Shown one piece after another: positions 1 to 11,500 of a stretch of DNA of 64,000 nucleotides. Position 1 is the stretch's first letter. Each line of letters begins with the position of its first letter. Source of the DNA: Phylloscopus collybita (lineage: Eukaryota; Chordata; Aves; Passeriformes; Phylloscopidae); the NCBI GenBank assembly GCA_027886175.1, contig JAJNNQ010000027.1, positions 8,756,001 to 8,820,000 on the forward strand, in the 5' to 3' direction. The notes under the pieces were generated by a model. The model was not told the origin of the DNA. It did not search any database and saw only the letters and a program-made list of their open reading frames with translations. Position numbers and translations under genes: made by a program.

Positions 1-3000
1 CGTGTCAGAGCTCCTCCTCTGGAGTCCTATCCAGTGGCTTTCTTCCTCAAACATGTACTAATGAATTCCACTGAAGCCTGCAGGTAAAATCCTTCCCCAA
101 GCACTCTGCCCTGATTGATAGCTTTAGAGCCTTCCTTCACACGACTTCGGCTGCTTTCCAGACCTCTGTTTTTTCTTCTTTTTTGTAACTGTCTCCAACG
201 GGAAGTTGCGTTTGGTTTTTTCACTGTACGTTTCTCTTAAAACTGACATCTCTGCATTGTAATGAAGGAACCCCTGGGCATTAGTGACAAATTAGTCACC
301 AGCTAAAGAATATTTTCTTTTCATTTCTATACCAGGTGGAAGATATTAAAATCTCTAGAGGAATTTCACCTACTCTGCTACAATAAATCATCACACGGTT
401 TTCTTTTTAAGTGACTTAATTTTATTGCCTCTAAAACTTCACCACCATTAGAATAGCCTTCTCAGCTTGGTCAGGGAGACTTTATCATAAACAGTATGTA
501 TTTAATTATACTTTGAAAATTATAGCAATTTCACTTTCATACTTTAAATTGTGTTTTTAAAATACAGAATTATTCCCTTCTGAGGAGAAAACCCATGTAC
601 TACCATAGATAGAATTTAACATAAAAATATCTTCCCTTCTTAGTTTAATTATCTAATAAGGAACAGTATTAAAAAAATCTCCAGAAATCCCACACAGTCT
701 GTAGGAATTGGAGAAATATTACACTCACTATTCTTTGTTGAAGAACTTGTAAAGTAGCAGGCAAAATAGAGGGGAAAAAATTGTAAAAACACTTGGGTAG
801 ATCACTGAAGCCAGAGGCCACTGAAATACAGCAAAATACTCAGTGAAGGCAGAGATTTATCTTTTTTGGTTTTTTAGAAGGCTACTACCATTTTAGTAGC
901 AATATATTATTAAAAAGTTGGTACTCAAAATGTTAACTTTACAACCATGCAGACTTTGTATCATTACAGTGGGTTTTTTTACTTTATAAAACAGATAAAT
1001 TTCCAGTTTATAAAAACAAAGCTAAATACTACACAAATGGCTTATAGCTTCTGATTAAATGGCTTCACATATTTGTGCTTTTAATCATAAATTAATTAAT
1101 TTTCAAATTATAATAGGTCAATTAAATAAGCCAGCAGCAAAAGAGTTCATTTTACAACAGAAAGTAACACCAAGATTGAAATTTAAGAGTCCTGCCCCAC
1201 CAGCAGGGGAGGGCAGGAGTGTGTCTATCAATAAATACAGCACAGAAAGTCTACATCCAATTGTTTCCTTCTCTATTTGCCAAGAAAAGACCAGAAGATC
1301 AATTAAATAGCAGAAGTGTAAAACCAAAGCATTAAACACTACCAGATATTTAAGATCCCACAGTGTTTCTTACAAGTGCAGTGCATCACTCCCCCTGCTT
1401 CTCCCGGGGGAATTCCAGCTCCAGTAATTACCTTCTGTCTGCTCACAAAGTTCAAGTTCAAAACAATATTCATTTTCCACTTCCTGTCCTAAAGCAGGGC
1501 ACAATGCTTCTGTGCATTGCTCAGTAACCATCCTGCTCCACCACAGACATGGTTAAACCACGGCTGGGATTGAATAAACCTGATTTGTGGCAGGGGGCTG
1601 GGGGAAGGAGAAGCCCTGGGCTTTCAGAAAGAAAGCATCAAGCTTCAACATCAATGCATCTGACTTTTAGCAGCAGCATCCTTTATTAGAAAGTAGAAAC
1701 CAAGCATCTGTCTCCACACCCCACCCCTAATTTGCAGGGGGGCATAAGTGGTGTTTCAAAACTAATCTAGCCCAGAAGTTTTGCTGCATCTCAAATATTT
1801 TACAGCAGACGCACTTGGCTTCCTCAGCCCCCTCCCCATCTAGTTCTCTTCCCCAAATTATATTCATCTGCTGCAGTGAACAGGAAGAATGGCTGCCAAA
1901 CAAACAAAAAAAAAATGAAATCATGTATAATAGGCAGAATACGCCTTCCTTCAAACCACAACTTGAAAGTTTTCAGGTGAAGAGACACTGAAGAGGGGAA
2001 GACAGCAAAGGTCTGTGAAAGTGGCTACACAAACATAATTTTATATTGCCTTGTACAGGGTTACACACATTTACAGCATTGCTGAATGAGTACGTATTTC
2101 TGGTCAGAGAGCTAAGCTTGCCTCTTACTCAGAGAGAAATGAATTTTAGTTAAAACAAGATTCCTCTAGTTTAGGTATTTACACAACAGGCCATCAAGGC
2201 TAAACAGAATAAGGATCCCACAATTTTATTTCAATAAATGAAAAGAAAAATGGTGTCTGCCTTATTTTCCTCCTGCACACCTAACTCCACCAACACAATT
2301 ACGAGTACCAGGTCAGAGGAGATATGATACCACGGACTAAGTCATATCACTGCAAACTTTTGGTGCACGAGGTTACAAGCACTGATACCAAAAGGGCTGT
2401 GGTACTTCCCTCTCTCCACCCAATTCAGATTTATCAGCTTTTTAAACTGCTGCTGGAAACGTTTGCTAATTTGCAAATAGGCCACTGAGCACGGATGGCA
2501 CAGAAAGATATTGATTCCCACTCCTGTTTTACAAGGCTCAGGCACTGAAGAAATCAGCTGGACTTGTATCACAGTTACAATGGGATTTACAAAAAAGAAG
2601 TTTAAATATGCATTTTTGCAACAAGTACAGAAGGTTTAAAAGTGCTCCACTCAGTAAGGTCTCAACCCTTATTTGAGCGAACTTATTGGGAACTGCAGTG
2701 AGAGCACAACTGGATCTAACACATTTATGCATAGCTGAACAGAAGGAAGGAGAAAATTTATGTATTTTGTTTGTACAAGCATTAAGGCTGACTTTCTCCT
2801 AACTCTCAGTGAAGATGAGTAGTATCACCACAGCACTTACCAAATGTAAGCTAGCAAAATCCATGGGTTCATAAATTCAAAAATAAAGTCAGTCTACAAA
2901 AGGAGAATAAAAAGAAAAAGGAAAATTTGGGTAAGTGAAAATAGCATTCACATGTTTTACTTTAAAAAGTATCATCTTTCAGAAAAAAATGGTGCTTTTT

Positions 3001-4488
3001 AGTTTGTAATGGGGTGGAAAAAAACAGTATCTCTCTTTGAAATAAAAAGTATTGCTCAATTTTAGACAAGATTTTGTCTTGTTTCACCCACAGTAGTGGG
3101 GAAAAATAATAAATTCACATAGCTTACAAAAACGAAGTACACACTGTCAACATTTACTGAGGGTAAAGTATTTTGTAAATACATTTTGACTTGTCTTAGA
3201 ATCAAAGAATTGTCAAATACTTGCAATTAAACTCTAAGGATGGTAACTGAGCACAGAAGAGCAGTCGCAAGGGGAATCAAAACTAGTGATACAGATCTAT
3301 ATTCAAAACTGATCAAAGTTATTTCCAAAGTAGCTGAAGGCCAATTACACAGCAAACATCCAAATCAAATGTGTCACCAAAAGACACGATTTGCAATAGA
3401 TGGAAAACTCGTCTTTAAGACAGCTGATGAGCCACGGACAGAGCTGTAAACAACTGGGGCCCCCAGACTGCTCTGCTTACCCAACCTATTTAAAAAACAA
3501 AAACATTTCAGATGCCTGCACCACTTTCCCTGCACTGTTTCTTGTGCGTGCTTGAGTAATCCTAGAGGCATGTCCAGTTTTTAAGGCATTTGCTGAGTTT
3601 AAAGAACACTTCCCACATCCCCCTATCTTTGGAAGTACCTGGCTGCCCTGCTCTGGCTGGATTTCTCTGTGGTGTATGTTCTTTCCAACATAGAGGCATG
3701 AACTCTCTGTGGGTTGACCAGTTACAATCTGGGCTGACCAGTATTAAATAATTTTCTTCATTTAGGATTTTTTTTTTTTTAATTTAGCTGGGCTGCTTTC
3801 CTTCTCAAGAGCAGGGATGGCAAATGAGAATTTCTGCACGACAAGACTGAATGCCTACAGCTCAAGCTGACAGCACAAACTTACCCATTTTCTCAAACCT
3901 CTCTGCACATCTAAGAAAGGGTAATTAAACCCGGAACTTCTTTGATTACTGCAACCCGTAAAAGTAGGAGCCAGGAGCAGGCAGAGAGAAACCCTGTTTG
4001 CAGAGAGACATGGCTCTGGTCAAGCTTGAAGTCTGTAATGCTGGTTTATGTAAAAACATTCCCGAAATAGTCTATTACACTTAAAATAATTCAAGACTTC
4101 CATTTCCCTGAATTATTAAGTGGTGTTGCAGCAAAGGCAAGCTGAGGTTCTACCACGCATCAATTTCCTCTCCAAAAAGCAGAGGGGAGATGAATGACAC
4201 CAGCATTTCATGCAGCACTCACGCAAAGACAGGGATGTGAAGAAATCTCAGGTTTGTAACCCAATACTTTAAACCTTCATTTCCTTAACAGGAAACCAGC
4301 TGGCATAAGTTAGAAGTGGGCTATCATCAAGAAAGTTTCCAACATCTGAACAACAAACTTCAGTTCCACCAGTCTCTGTGCATCAATAGCAAACGCTTCA
4401 CCTGCTTTTCAAACTGCTAAGGCTCAAATCATGTCCAGGCTCCTGCAGCCTCGAGCCCATTTTCACTCTTTGTATTCAAACCTGGCAG
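1..4488. other. Non-coding, AT-rich, intron-like DNA
   Basis: No open frame here resembles a known protein, and none is longer than about 85 codons. The + strand is often richer in A and C than in T and G (positions 2281-2340 hold 23 A, 16 C, 11 G and 10 T). That bias is what the non-coding strand of an intron transcribed leftward would show. A 13-base T run lies at 3768-3780. I saw no CR1 or LTR sequence. I read this as probable first-intron sequence of a minus-strand gene starting in the CpG island near 9.7 kb, but intergenic DNA cannot be excluded. Confidence 0.5.
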
Positions 4489-4572
4489 CAACAACAACAA
4501 CAACAACAACAACAACAAAAAAAACAAAAAAAAAAAAAAACCAAAAAAAAAAAAAAAAACCAAAAAAAAAAC
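4489..4572. repeat. (CAA)n microsatellite running into A-rich tract
   Basis: About nine CAA units (4489-4517) pass into long A runs interrupted by single or paired C bases, ending near 4572. This is simple-sequence DNA. The 101- and 64-codon open frames across it, with poly-Thr/Lys or poly-Leu/Phe, are artefacts of the repeat. Confidence 0.95.
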
Positions 4573-7071
4573 ACCCAGCAGTCTTGCAAATAACAAAATC
4601 CCACACCCCAACAAAACACGCACCCTGCCTCTACCAAATAAACGTCAGTCAACAAATAGGCACAAATTTCACAATGGCTGAGGTCATTCCCTTTAAGTCA
4701 TTACAGTTTGTGGGTGAGTTTTCTTGGTGGTTTTAACATTGGTTTCTGTGATTGCAGCTATGCTTATTTATGCATTTAAGGCGTATGATCTAATACACTT
4801 AGGTTTAACTACTTCATTCTTTTGACATTCTTTCCAAATTATAAAAAGGATTCTTGGTGTTTTCACTGGCTTGGTAAAGCAACAAAATTGCTGTCCACAT
4901 AATTTCTTAAAAATACAGAACAGAGTAAGTACTTGACGAAAATAATTCAAAGGAAAAAAACTCTACCCCAGACATTCCCTTCTCCAAGATAACATTTCTG
5001 TTCTCTCTCTCCCCCCCTTCCAAGGGAACTTACTATTTTTTTAGAAATAGATGTTTTGCTGGCTTTTTAAAAACAATATCCAGGCCTTAAGAGTGATTCA
5101 GCTACAACTTATAATCAACACAGTAGTTCAGCTTATTTTTTTAAGTCCTTCTATTTTTACTGTTACGCTTTTAAAAACTGCATATTTGCGGTATGCTTCA
5201 GTCACACTGCATCTTCCACACCACTTTGAATTCTACAATAATTTTCATTTTATTCAACACCTTTCGCTTATCTAACAGGAATCCTTGCTTGATAAAAATC
5301 AAAGAAGGCAATTTCTACCTTTTTCTAATGGAAATTTAAATTATCTTCTCCCTCCAAGGCATAAAAAGCCCAAAAAGCCCCCATCATCCACATGAGGCTG
5401 GAGAAATTCACTGATTTGTAGGAAATATTCAGAAACATTTTCAAGAAGCTGGAATGAAAATTAAAATTGTGCATAGAGATGGGCGTGCACATCTCTCTCC
5501 CAATACCATGTGCAATGCATGGCTATTACCTTGTATACAGAAGTCATGGTAAAACATTTTAATTGAACTTTTTAAACTTGAGGCCATGGGTACTTCTGTA
5601 TTTCTGGAGTTCGTGATACAGTTTTATATGTCAAAGCACGTTTCTAATCAGCAGTAGAAAGAGTGGAGAGCCCCCCACAAGCTCTGTGGAGAGAGAAGGG
5701 CCTCATCCTGCAGAGAAGGTGCCACCTCTTGCAGCTCAGCACCACCAGCAGGTACAGCTGTCCTGAGTCCAGCTCTGACCCAACCACACCAACAAAACAT
5801 TATTCACTGGCACACCAAATGCTCTCAATTTCCTGAGCCATGAGATTCCCCCATCTCCCCAAATCTGTAAAATCTCTCCATCACAGCCACGCACTCTGTG
5901 GGCACCATAACAGTGTCCCAGGCTCCTCTGTCCCCTCCCGCTCCATCCTTTCCAAGCCGCTTTTTCTAATCGAATCCCAACTAAAGCAAACCCCCACAAA
6001 GTACAACAAACCTCCCTTGAAATTCCCCATAAACCTCACCACAGCCCTGCAGCAGACTTCTGGTTTTCCACAGAGCCTAAACACCAGGGAAAAGACCTCA
6101 GCACGGCACTAATGAAGCACTTTCCGGACACAGCAGAGGTGACAAACAAAACAAGAGCAAAGCCAAGATGCCATCTCAACTTCAGGCAAACAACCTCTTC
6201 TGACCTCTGGCAGCTCCCACACACTATTAAAAAGTATTCTCTCCATGTTAATGAACCATGTACAATCTAACAGATAACGCTGATGTTAAATAAACATGTT
6301 TATATGTGACTCCTAATGCCGGGACTTCAGCAGCTGCAGACAAATAATTTTAAATGGGAAGGATTATGCCCATGTAAGTTTTCTCATCTCATTTTACACA
6401 CCTTTAAAATAAATAAAACACATAATTAAAGTACAAGCAGAAAGACTGAGTGAAAAGAGGTTTGACTATTTTTTAATTAATATTCACTCTGCGACACACT
6501 CACTGGAACCATCTCTGCACTGAACATTATTTTGGATCCAATTTTCCTCTCACACCTCTTGCAGCAGTAAATCAAGATCAGCTGAACAGCCTGACAAAGA
6601 AGGGAGCTGGATCGGGTTTTGAATGCTGGATAAAAAAAATATTTTGCATGAGACCTAAATCCTTCTTCCCGCTTCCTCCTCTCTCCTGCCTCAAACCTTG
6701 GGTAGCACCAAATCTACCTGCAAATGGCAGCACCTCCAGGCCCCAAATGACCCAACCAAGAGGAGCCATTATTTGCATCCTAATTGAAGGGCTTATCCTC
6801 ACTTGATTAAAACAGGGTGTTTGTTAAACATCATTACTTGAGTTAAGATCTGCAAATAAAGATGAAGTATTGTTTTAAGAATTCAACTGCCATGAAACAA
6901 TTGTTTTCTGATGCGATCTCTTAATGAACAGTCCCAGCCAGGATGGTCTTTCTGGCTTTTTAGCAGAAAAGGAAGGGAAAGAGATTTGACAAGTTCTCCC
7001 TATTCATATCAAAGTGAGCAAAATGCCAAGAGGTTTGAGTAGTTACATTTTCTTTTTCATAGACATATACT

Positions 7072-7084
7072 AAAAAAAAAAAAA
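7072..7084. repeat. A13 homopolymer
   Basis: An uninterrupted run of 13 A bases in AT-rich non-coding sequence. Confidence 0.9.
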
Positions 7085-8566
7085 GAAATCTTGTATTTTT
7101 TACTAAATTAAGCCACCAAAAAGGAGGATGTATTTAAGCCTGAATGGCTTTACTTTAGTATATACCATTGTTTATAACTCTGAATATATATTTTTGCTCC
7201 TAACTATTTTTCTGTCCTGTACAGTAAAATGGGAAATTTAATGAAAATAGTCGGATTGTTAATCCAGGAGATTCCTCCATGCACTCATCAAATATATATT
7301 GCTACTGCTGTTAAAAATACATAGGTACAGGGAAACTAACTATACACTGGGAATGGCGGTGTGAGATTTCCCTACATGGTCTACCAAATGACCCCTCCAT
7401 TTACAGGACACATTTAAAATCTTCATATTAAAAATGCAGTGTTCCGTGGCTTATGAAAAGGATTTGAATTTGCAACTTCATTTAACAGCTTGTCCCAAAT
7501 AAAAGTTATCTCAGCCAGGCAAAATTAACTCAAAAATATTTTCTTAGCATTCTAAGAACTTCTGCTAGTTTTCACAGATTTATAAAAGCTTTTTTCACTG
7601 CATAAGTAATCTTAACAATCATTTCCACAGATTAGGTCTAACAACCTGTGAATTTATTGCAGAAGGAATTTACTGCAAGGAATAATTAGTCTTCAGCACT
7701 GTTCATGCTTGTTCTCCGGCTGAAGACACCTTAAGACCATCTGGTTACCGCAAAATTTGGCACAGAAGAAACAAATCCTACTGAAGAGAATTATAGCTGA
7801 TTTCAGAATAGCTGTTGTACTACTACACATCATAAATAACAGCTGAGAAGACAGCAGAAAATTACTAACTTCTTTAATTGTTTTCTTTGTCAGCAGTGTG
7901 TACACATACACACTGACACACAAACACAGCCACGCAGACTTCAGCCCCACGCCTTGCAGGCTGGAAGTTAAACATGCAACTAATATTTGCAGGATTAACA
8001 GCTAAATTATTAAATTTTTTGGGAGGGGGGGAAGGGAAAACCATATTAACCAGCTACACATAACAACACAGCAACACACAAGACTCTTTAAGTGATATTC
8101 TGAGATCAAGTTCTTTGTGTGAATACCTGAGTTTAATTCCTTCTTATAATTCAAGGCATATCCGCACACACCATGGAGTTGGATACGGAGCTTAAGTGTT
8201 GGAGGGGGAGTTATCAACAACATTTTTATTTCTCCCTAATGAAGCTTTTCTAATGGAACCTAAGACTGCCAATGTCGTGAGGTACTTGAAACAGGAACCC
8301 TTTTCAAAAATTTCAACCCAATAATGGTGATAAGATTAGCGAGTCCTGGGAATCCATGTACTGTTTTAAAAGAAAATGAGCTGAGGGGAGTGGGCTAAAC
8401 AAAGTAAAGCCAAACAAATCGATGAGCGTAAAACCAAAAGCACACACCACTTGTTATTTAAGCCAAATGTTTTGACCTGTTGGTGGGTGAGGAGAAGAGG
8501 CACAAGAATTACGTGGATAATTTGACTCTGTAACTGCCCAATTCAATTTTACACCATACATTTAGA

Positions 8567-8582
8567 TTTTTTTTTTTTTTTT
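8567..8582. repeat. T16 homopolymer
   Basis: An uninterrupted run of 16 T bases in AT-rich non-coding sequence about 850 bp from the CpG island. Confidence 0.9.
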
Positions 8583-9715
8583 AAGAATTTTAAATTGGAA
8601 CAATTAAGTCAAATTATCAGCTGCTGTACCCATTTCAAGTGAATTTTCAAAACATGCCTAAAAAGTTTCTGGAATGTTTCCAAAGCTATGACTACTGATT
8701 ATTTTCAAGGCATTTGTACGGCAAGTCTCTCCTACTTGCTTGTGCTACATCTGAGGCCACACAATGCCTTCAATTTCAAAGCAGAAATAAAAATTCAGCT
8801 TTATTTAAAAAAGGATGATGAGAAAGAATTTATCCTCTCTGAAGTAACAAGTAACAAAACAATGCAATGCTACATGCATTAAACCATCCAAGAAGCATTA
8901 GTTTGGACACGGAATTACTAGTTTAAATGTATGCCATTTTTTGTGGACCAAATTGCCCTAATACACACAGATGTGGACTAGCATGAAGAAATTTAGACAT
9001 GCTTTCTCAATAAATTGGGGGAGATGAAGGGGAGGGACCCGTCCACAGATGGCATTGCAGAGATAAGAAATTCTCAGTAAATTCATTAAGTCCACAAGAG
9101 AAAACTAAACAGTAAACCATTCCTGCCACCGCCTTTAAGAGCGCTCAGTGATGCATGAATTTGATACTGCGCTGAACAAAATTCTGTTAATATTTGATAC
9201 AGACTAATAAACTGTTTATTGGTTCACTACACATATTTCAGCAATCACAACTTTATACAACAGAATATATCATTATTTGAAATGTCTGAACAACAGCAGC
9301 TGTATACCATGAATAATTTCCTTTAGAGGCCATTCACTGGGCTCAAGCACAATTTAACACTCAGAAAAGTTTACTTAAACTGCATAAATCACATACAAGT
9401 TTTCCTCACAGACGCAGCCGCGGGAAAGCGCAGCGGCTCATTCCATTTAAATGCACGCTTCAGCTTTTAAAATAATTAATAAGAGGGGCTCGCTTGCCGG
9501 TAAAAATCGAACCGCACGCTGCGTAGCAATTAACTCCCTGTGCTAATTCTCGGTCGCAGCTCCGCACGCGGCACCCCCCGGAGCCGCTCCGCGCTCCGCC
9601 AGGGACGACGGGCTCCGCGCCCCCCACCCCGCAGCCGCGGAGCGCTCCCGCACGGGAACCCCGCCGGGCGGCCGCCCCCGCGGGCCCCTCCGTGGGCGCG
9701 CAGAACCCCTGCCCC

Positions 9716-9722
9716 ACTCACC
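9716..9722 (-). other. Candidate 5' splice donor (minus strand)
   Basis: Read on the minus strand, the sequence is CACCGCCG followed by GTGAGT, with the intron starting at 9721. GTGAGT matches the vertebrate donor consensus well at intron positions 1-6. It lies inside the CpG island, where a first exon would end, and it is the better of the donor candidates seen there. It would place the first exon at 9722 and above, with the intron running left. Chance matches of this quality occur, so transcript data are needed. Confidence 0.45.
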
Positions 9723-9797
9723 GGCGGTGCAGCGCGGAGCCGCGGCGCTGCGGACTGTGGGCGCCCGCCGCGGGCGCAGTGAGCATGTGCAAGGCAG

Positions 9798-9816
9798 GCG
9801 CGCATGCCCGCGGAAG
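9798..9816. promoter_or_regulatory. NRF1-like and ETS-like motifs
   Basis: GCGCGCATGC (9798-9807) resembles the palindromic NRF1 site, with one half weaker. GCGGAAG (9810-9816) matches an ETS-family core. These two factors are common at TATA-less CpG-island promoters, which supports promoter function here, but each motif is short. Confidence 0.35.
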
Positions 9817-9870
9817 GGAGCGGAGCGGAGCGGGCGGCGGCTCCGCGCCCCGCGCTGCGCCCCGGGCGCG

Positions 9871-9889
9871 CCCACCCGCCCCCCGCCCC
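9871..9889 (-). promoter_or_regulatory. Potential G-quadruplex / GC-box cluster
   Basis: The + strand has four C runs of three or more separated by single bases. The minus strand therefore carries four G runs (4, 6, 3 and 3) with one-base loops, which satisfies the usual G-quadruplex pattern. The same bases contain Sp-family GC boxes. Location inside a CpG-island promoter is typical for both. Structure and occupancy are not shown by sequence alone. Confidence 0.6.
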
Positions 9890-10304
9890 GCCGCGCCTCC
9901 CGCCGGAGCCGCCCGCGGGCTGCGCGGGGCGCGGAGCGCAGCGTCACGGCCGCACCGCGCCACGGCGCGGGGGTTTTGCCCTCGGCTCCTCTGACCTGTT
10001 GGTCGCCCGGCACAGCCGGCCCTCCGCCCCCCGCGGCAGCCCGAGCCCGGGGCCGCCGTTCCCTCGCAGCGCCCCGGGGCTGCCCGCCGCCGCCGTCGGG
10101 GCGCACCTACCACACGCGTGGGGCCGCGGCGCGTCCCGGCGCCCGCAGCGCCGCGCTGCCCGCGGACCTGGGGCGGAGGAGGAGCCTCCCGCGGCTCCCG
10201 GGGCCGCCTGGCTGCCCCCCGCTACTGTCACGGAGCTGCCCGGGCCGCAGGGAGCGCGGAGCCGCCGGTCCCGGGCGCGGGCCGGGCAGCGCTCTCACCG
10301 GCCG

Positions 10305-10313
10305 CAGGTACGC
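10305..10313 (+). other. Candidate 5' splice donor (plus strand)
   Basis: CAG (10305-10307) is followed by GTACGC. The exon side fits the donor consensus; the intron side is weaker than GTAAGT. It sits near the right edge of the CpG island and could end a first exon of a rightward transcript. Confidence 0.25.
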
Positions 10314-10345
10314 GCTGGCCAGGTTGGTTCCCGCCCGTGGCTATG

Positions 10346-11500
10346 GTTTTATGTTGGTGGTGTCATTGTTCATCGAGCTGCAAGTCCTTGAAAGAAATTC
10401 GTCCCGTAGAACTTGGACCCTTGATTACCATGTGGATACCACCTTGTCTGTAGCCTCTGTTGCCATGAAAACAGTCACTTTCACTACAGTCCTGGTGTTA
10501 CGGATCTCTGGTGACAATTTTTAAATATCAATTTAAAAGGAAGGGCTTTTGTTGATACCTTTTTTTCTTAACACGCACAGTGCCACAGAGCCATGGGTCC
10601 TGCAGACCTGCCGAAACAGCATCGCTCACACGAGCCACCCTTCTGCACTCCCAGAGCATCAGAGCTCCTGGCTCCCCAGAGGGCGAAAGCCTGCCCATAG
10701 TTCCCATCACCTCAAGCGACACAGAGTGGATTTGTGGCTGTACAGAGGTGCTGTCCCATCTCTAATATCAGCACAAAACCGGAGGCATTCTGGCATGTGC
10801 CCCTTGTGCTCCTGTTTGATGTGCTGGATGCCTCAATCAGGCACCTCATCTGCTTGTTTGCACATCCAAAAGCAGGACACCTTCAGATGGTTCATGCTGA
10901 GAAGATGAAGCTGGGACATCCCACTGCATGCTCCTTCCCTGAATCTCCTTGTGCTGTTCACCCCACAAACAGCTTCCCTCGCCCATGCTGGCCTCACCTC
11001 TGCTCAGGTGAGAGACTCCCCCTTCCACCAGCATACCTGCTCGCTGGGGATGCAGCTTGGCCACAGCAGCGTTGGAGCGTTTCATTTCCACACCCTGCTC
11101 TTCCTCCTTATTTCCCCTTCTCATCAGTCTGGGACAGACCACAGTTCTCCAGTTCTGTCTCTCTAGCACTGGGGAGGCATCAGAGGAGACCTGCGACTCC
11201 TTGTCCCGACGGCTTTTATTACACCTAGCCTTTTCCTCAGGAAGGAGATATTCCATGAACCACAGTGGAAAAGCCAAAGCACAAAGGGTGTTGAGTTCAG
11301 GGTTTGAAAAAGCTGCAGCCCACTCATGGATTTAACTCAAAATTTTGACAATGGAACAAAAACATCATTGCAACGAGACAGCTGTTTTTACTATCAAAAT
11401 CTCTCAGATCAGTTTGACTGCAAAGTGTGTTCCTACAATCCAAAGGAGACAAAGCTCCCAGCATCAGTTTGGAGCTGGCAGGCTTCCTAGCATGAGCTAC
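10346..11500. other. GC-moderate shoulder right of the CpG island, no recognised gene
   Basis: CpG frequency falls away but GC stays somewhat above the rest of the window. Overlapping open frames of 119 codons (10549-10908, +), 164 codons (10734-11228, +) and 143 codons (10846-11277, -) occur. All lack recognisable domains and overlap one another, so I regard them as chance. The segment is best described as promoter-flanking DNA. Confidence 0.5.
10674..10686 (+). promoter_or_regulatory. CTCF-like core motif
   Basis: CCCCAGAGGGCGA resembles the CTCF core (CC-x-S-Y-AG-R-K-GGC-R), with a mismatch at the third base and at the base just after the segment. It lies about 330 bp right of the CpG island, a plausible place for such a site. 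One degenerate match is weak evidence of binding. Confidence 0.3.

Larger units (their letters stand above)
4573..9409. other. Non-coding, AT-rich, intron-like DNA upstream of the CpG island
   Basis: No coding exon could be recognised. The + strand is clearly enriched in A and C in places: positions 6001-6060 contain 19 A, 24 C, 6 G and 11 T, and 7501-7560 contain 25 A, 11 C, 6 G and 18 T. Homopolymer runs occur at 7072-7084 (A13) and 8567-8582 (T16). The segment ends at the sharp rise in GC and CpG near 9410. The bias fits transcription on the minus strand, so this is likely intron 1 of a leftward gene. No repeat family was recognised. Confidence 0.5.
9410..10345. promoter_or_regulatory. Strong CpG island, probable gene promoter and first-exon region
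   Basis: About 0.93 kb of very GC-rich DNA with frequent CpG stands out sharply from the AT-rich flanks. Visible promoter-type motifs are a GC box (9881-9889), an NRF1-like GCGCGCATGC (9798-9807) and an ETS-like GCGGAAG (9810-9816). No TATA box is evident in the core, which is usual for island promoters. Candidate splice donors occur on both strands: GTGAGT on the minus strand at 9721-9716 and CAG/GTACGC on the plus strand at 10307/10308. Several open frames of 90-265 codons overlap here on both strands, as expected where stop codons are rare; none resembles a known protein. The island most likely holds the non-coding or partly coding first exon of a minus-strand gene, possibly with a divergent transcript. 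The gene cannot be identified from this window. Confidence 0.9.

Noticed and set aside
4429..4736. Poly-Thr/Lys and poly-Leu/Phe open frames
   Set aside because: Produced by the (CAA)n and A-rich simple repeat.
9543..10113. Several 90-190 codon Arg/Ala/Pro/Gly-rich frames on both strands in the CpG island
   Set aside because: All frames open together because stop codons are rare in GC-rich DNA; composition is that of translated CpG island, with no domain.
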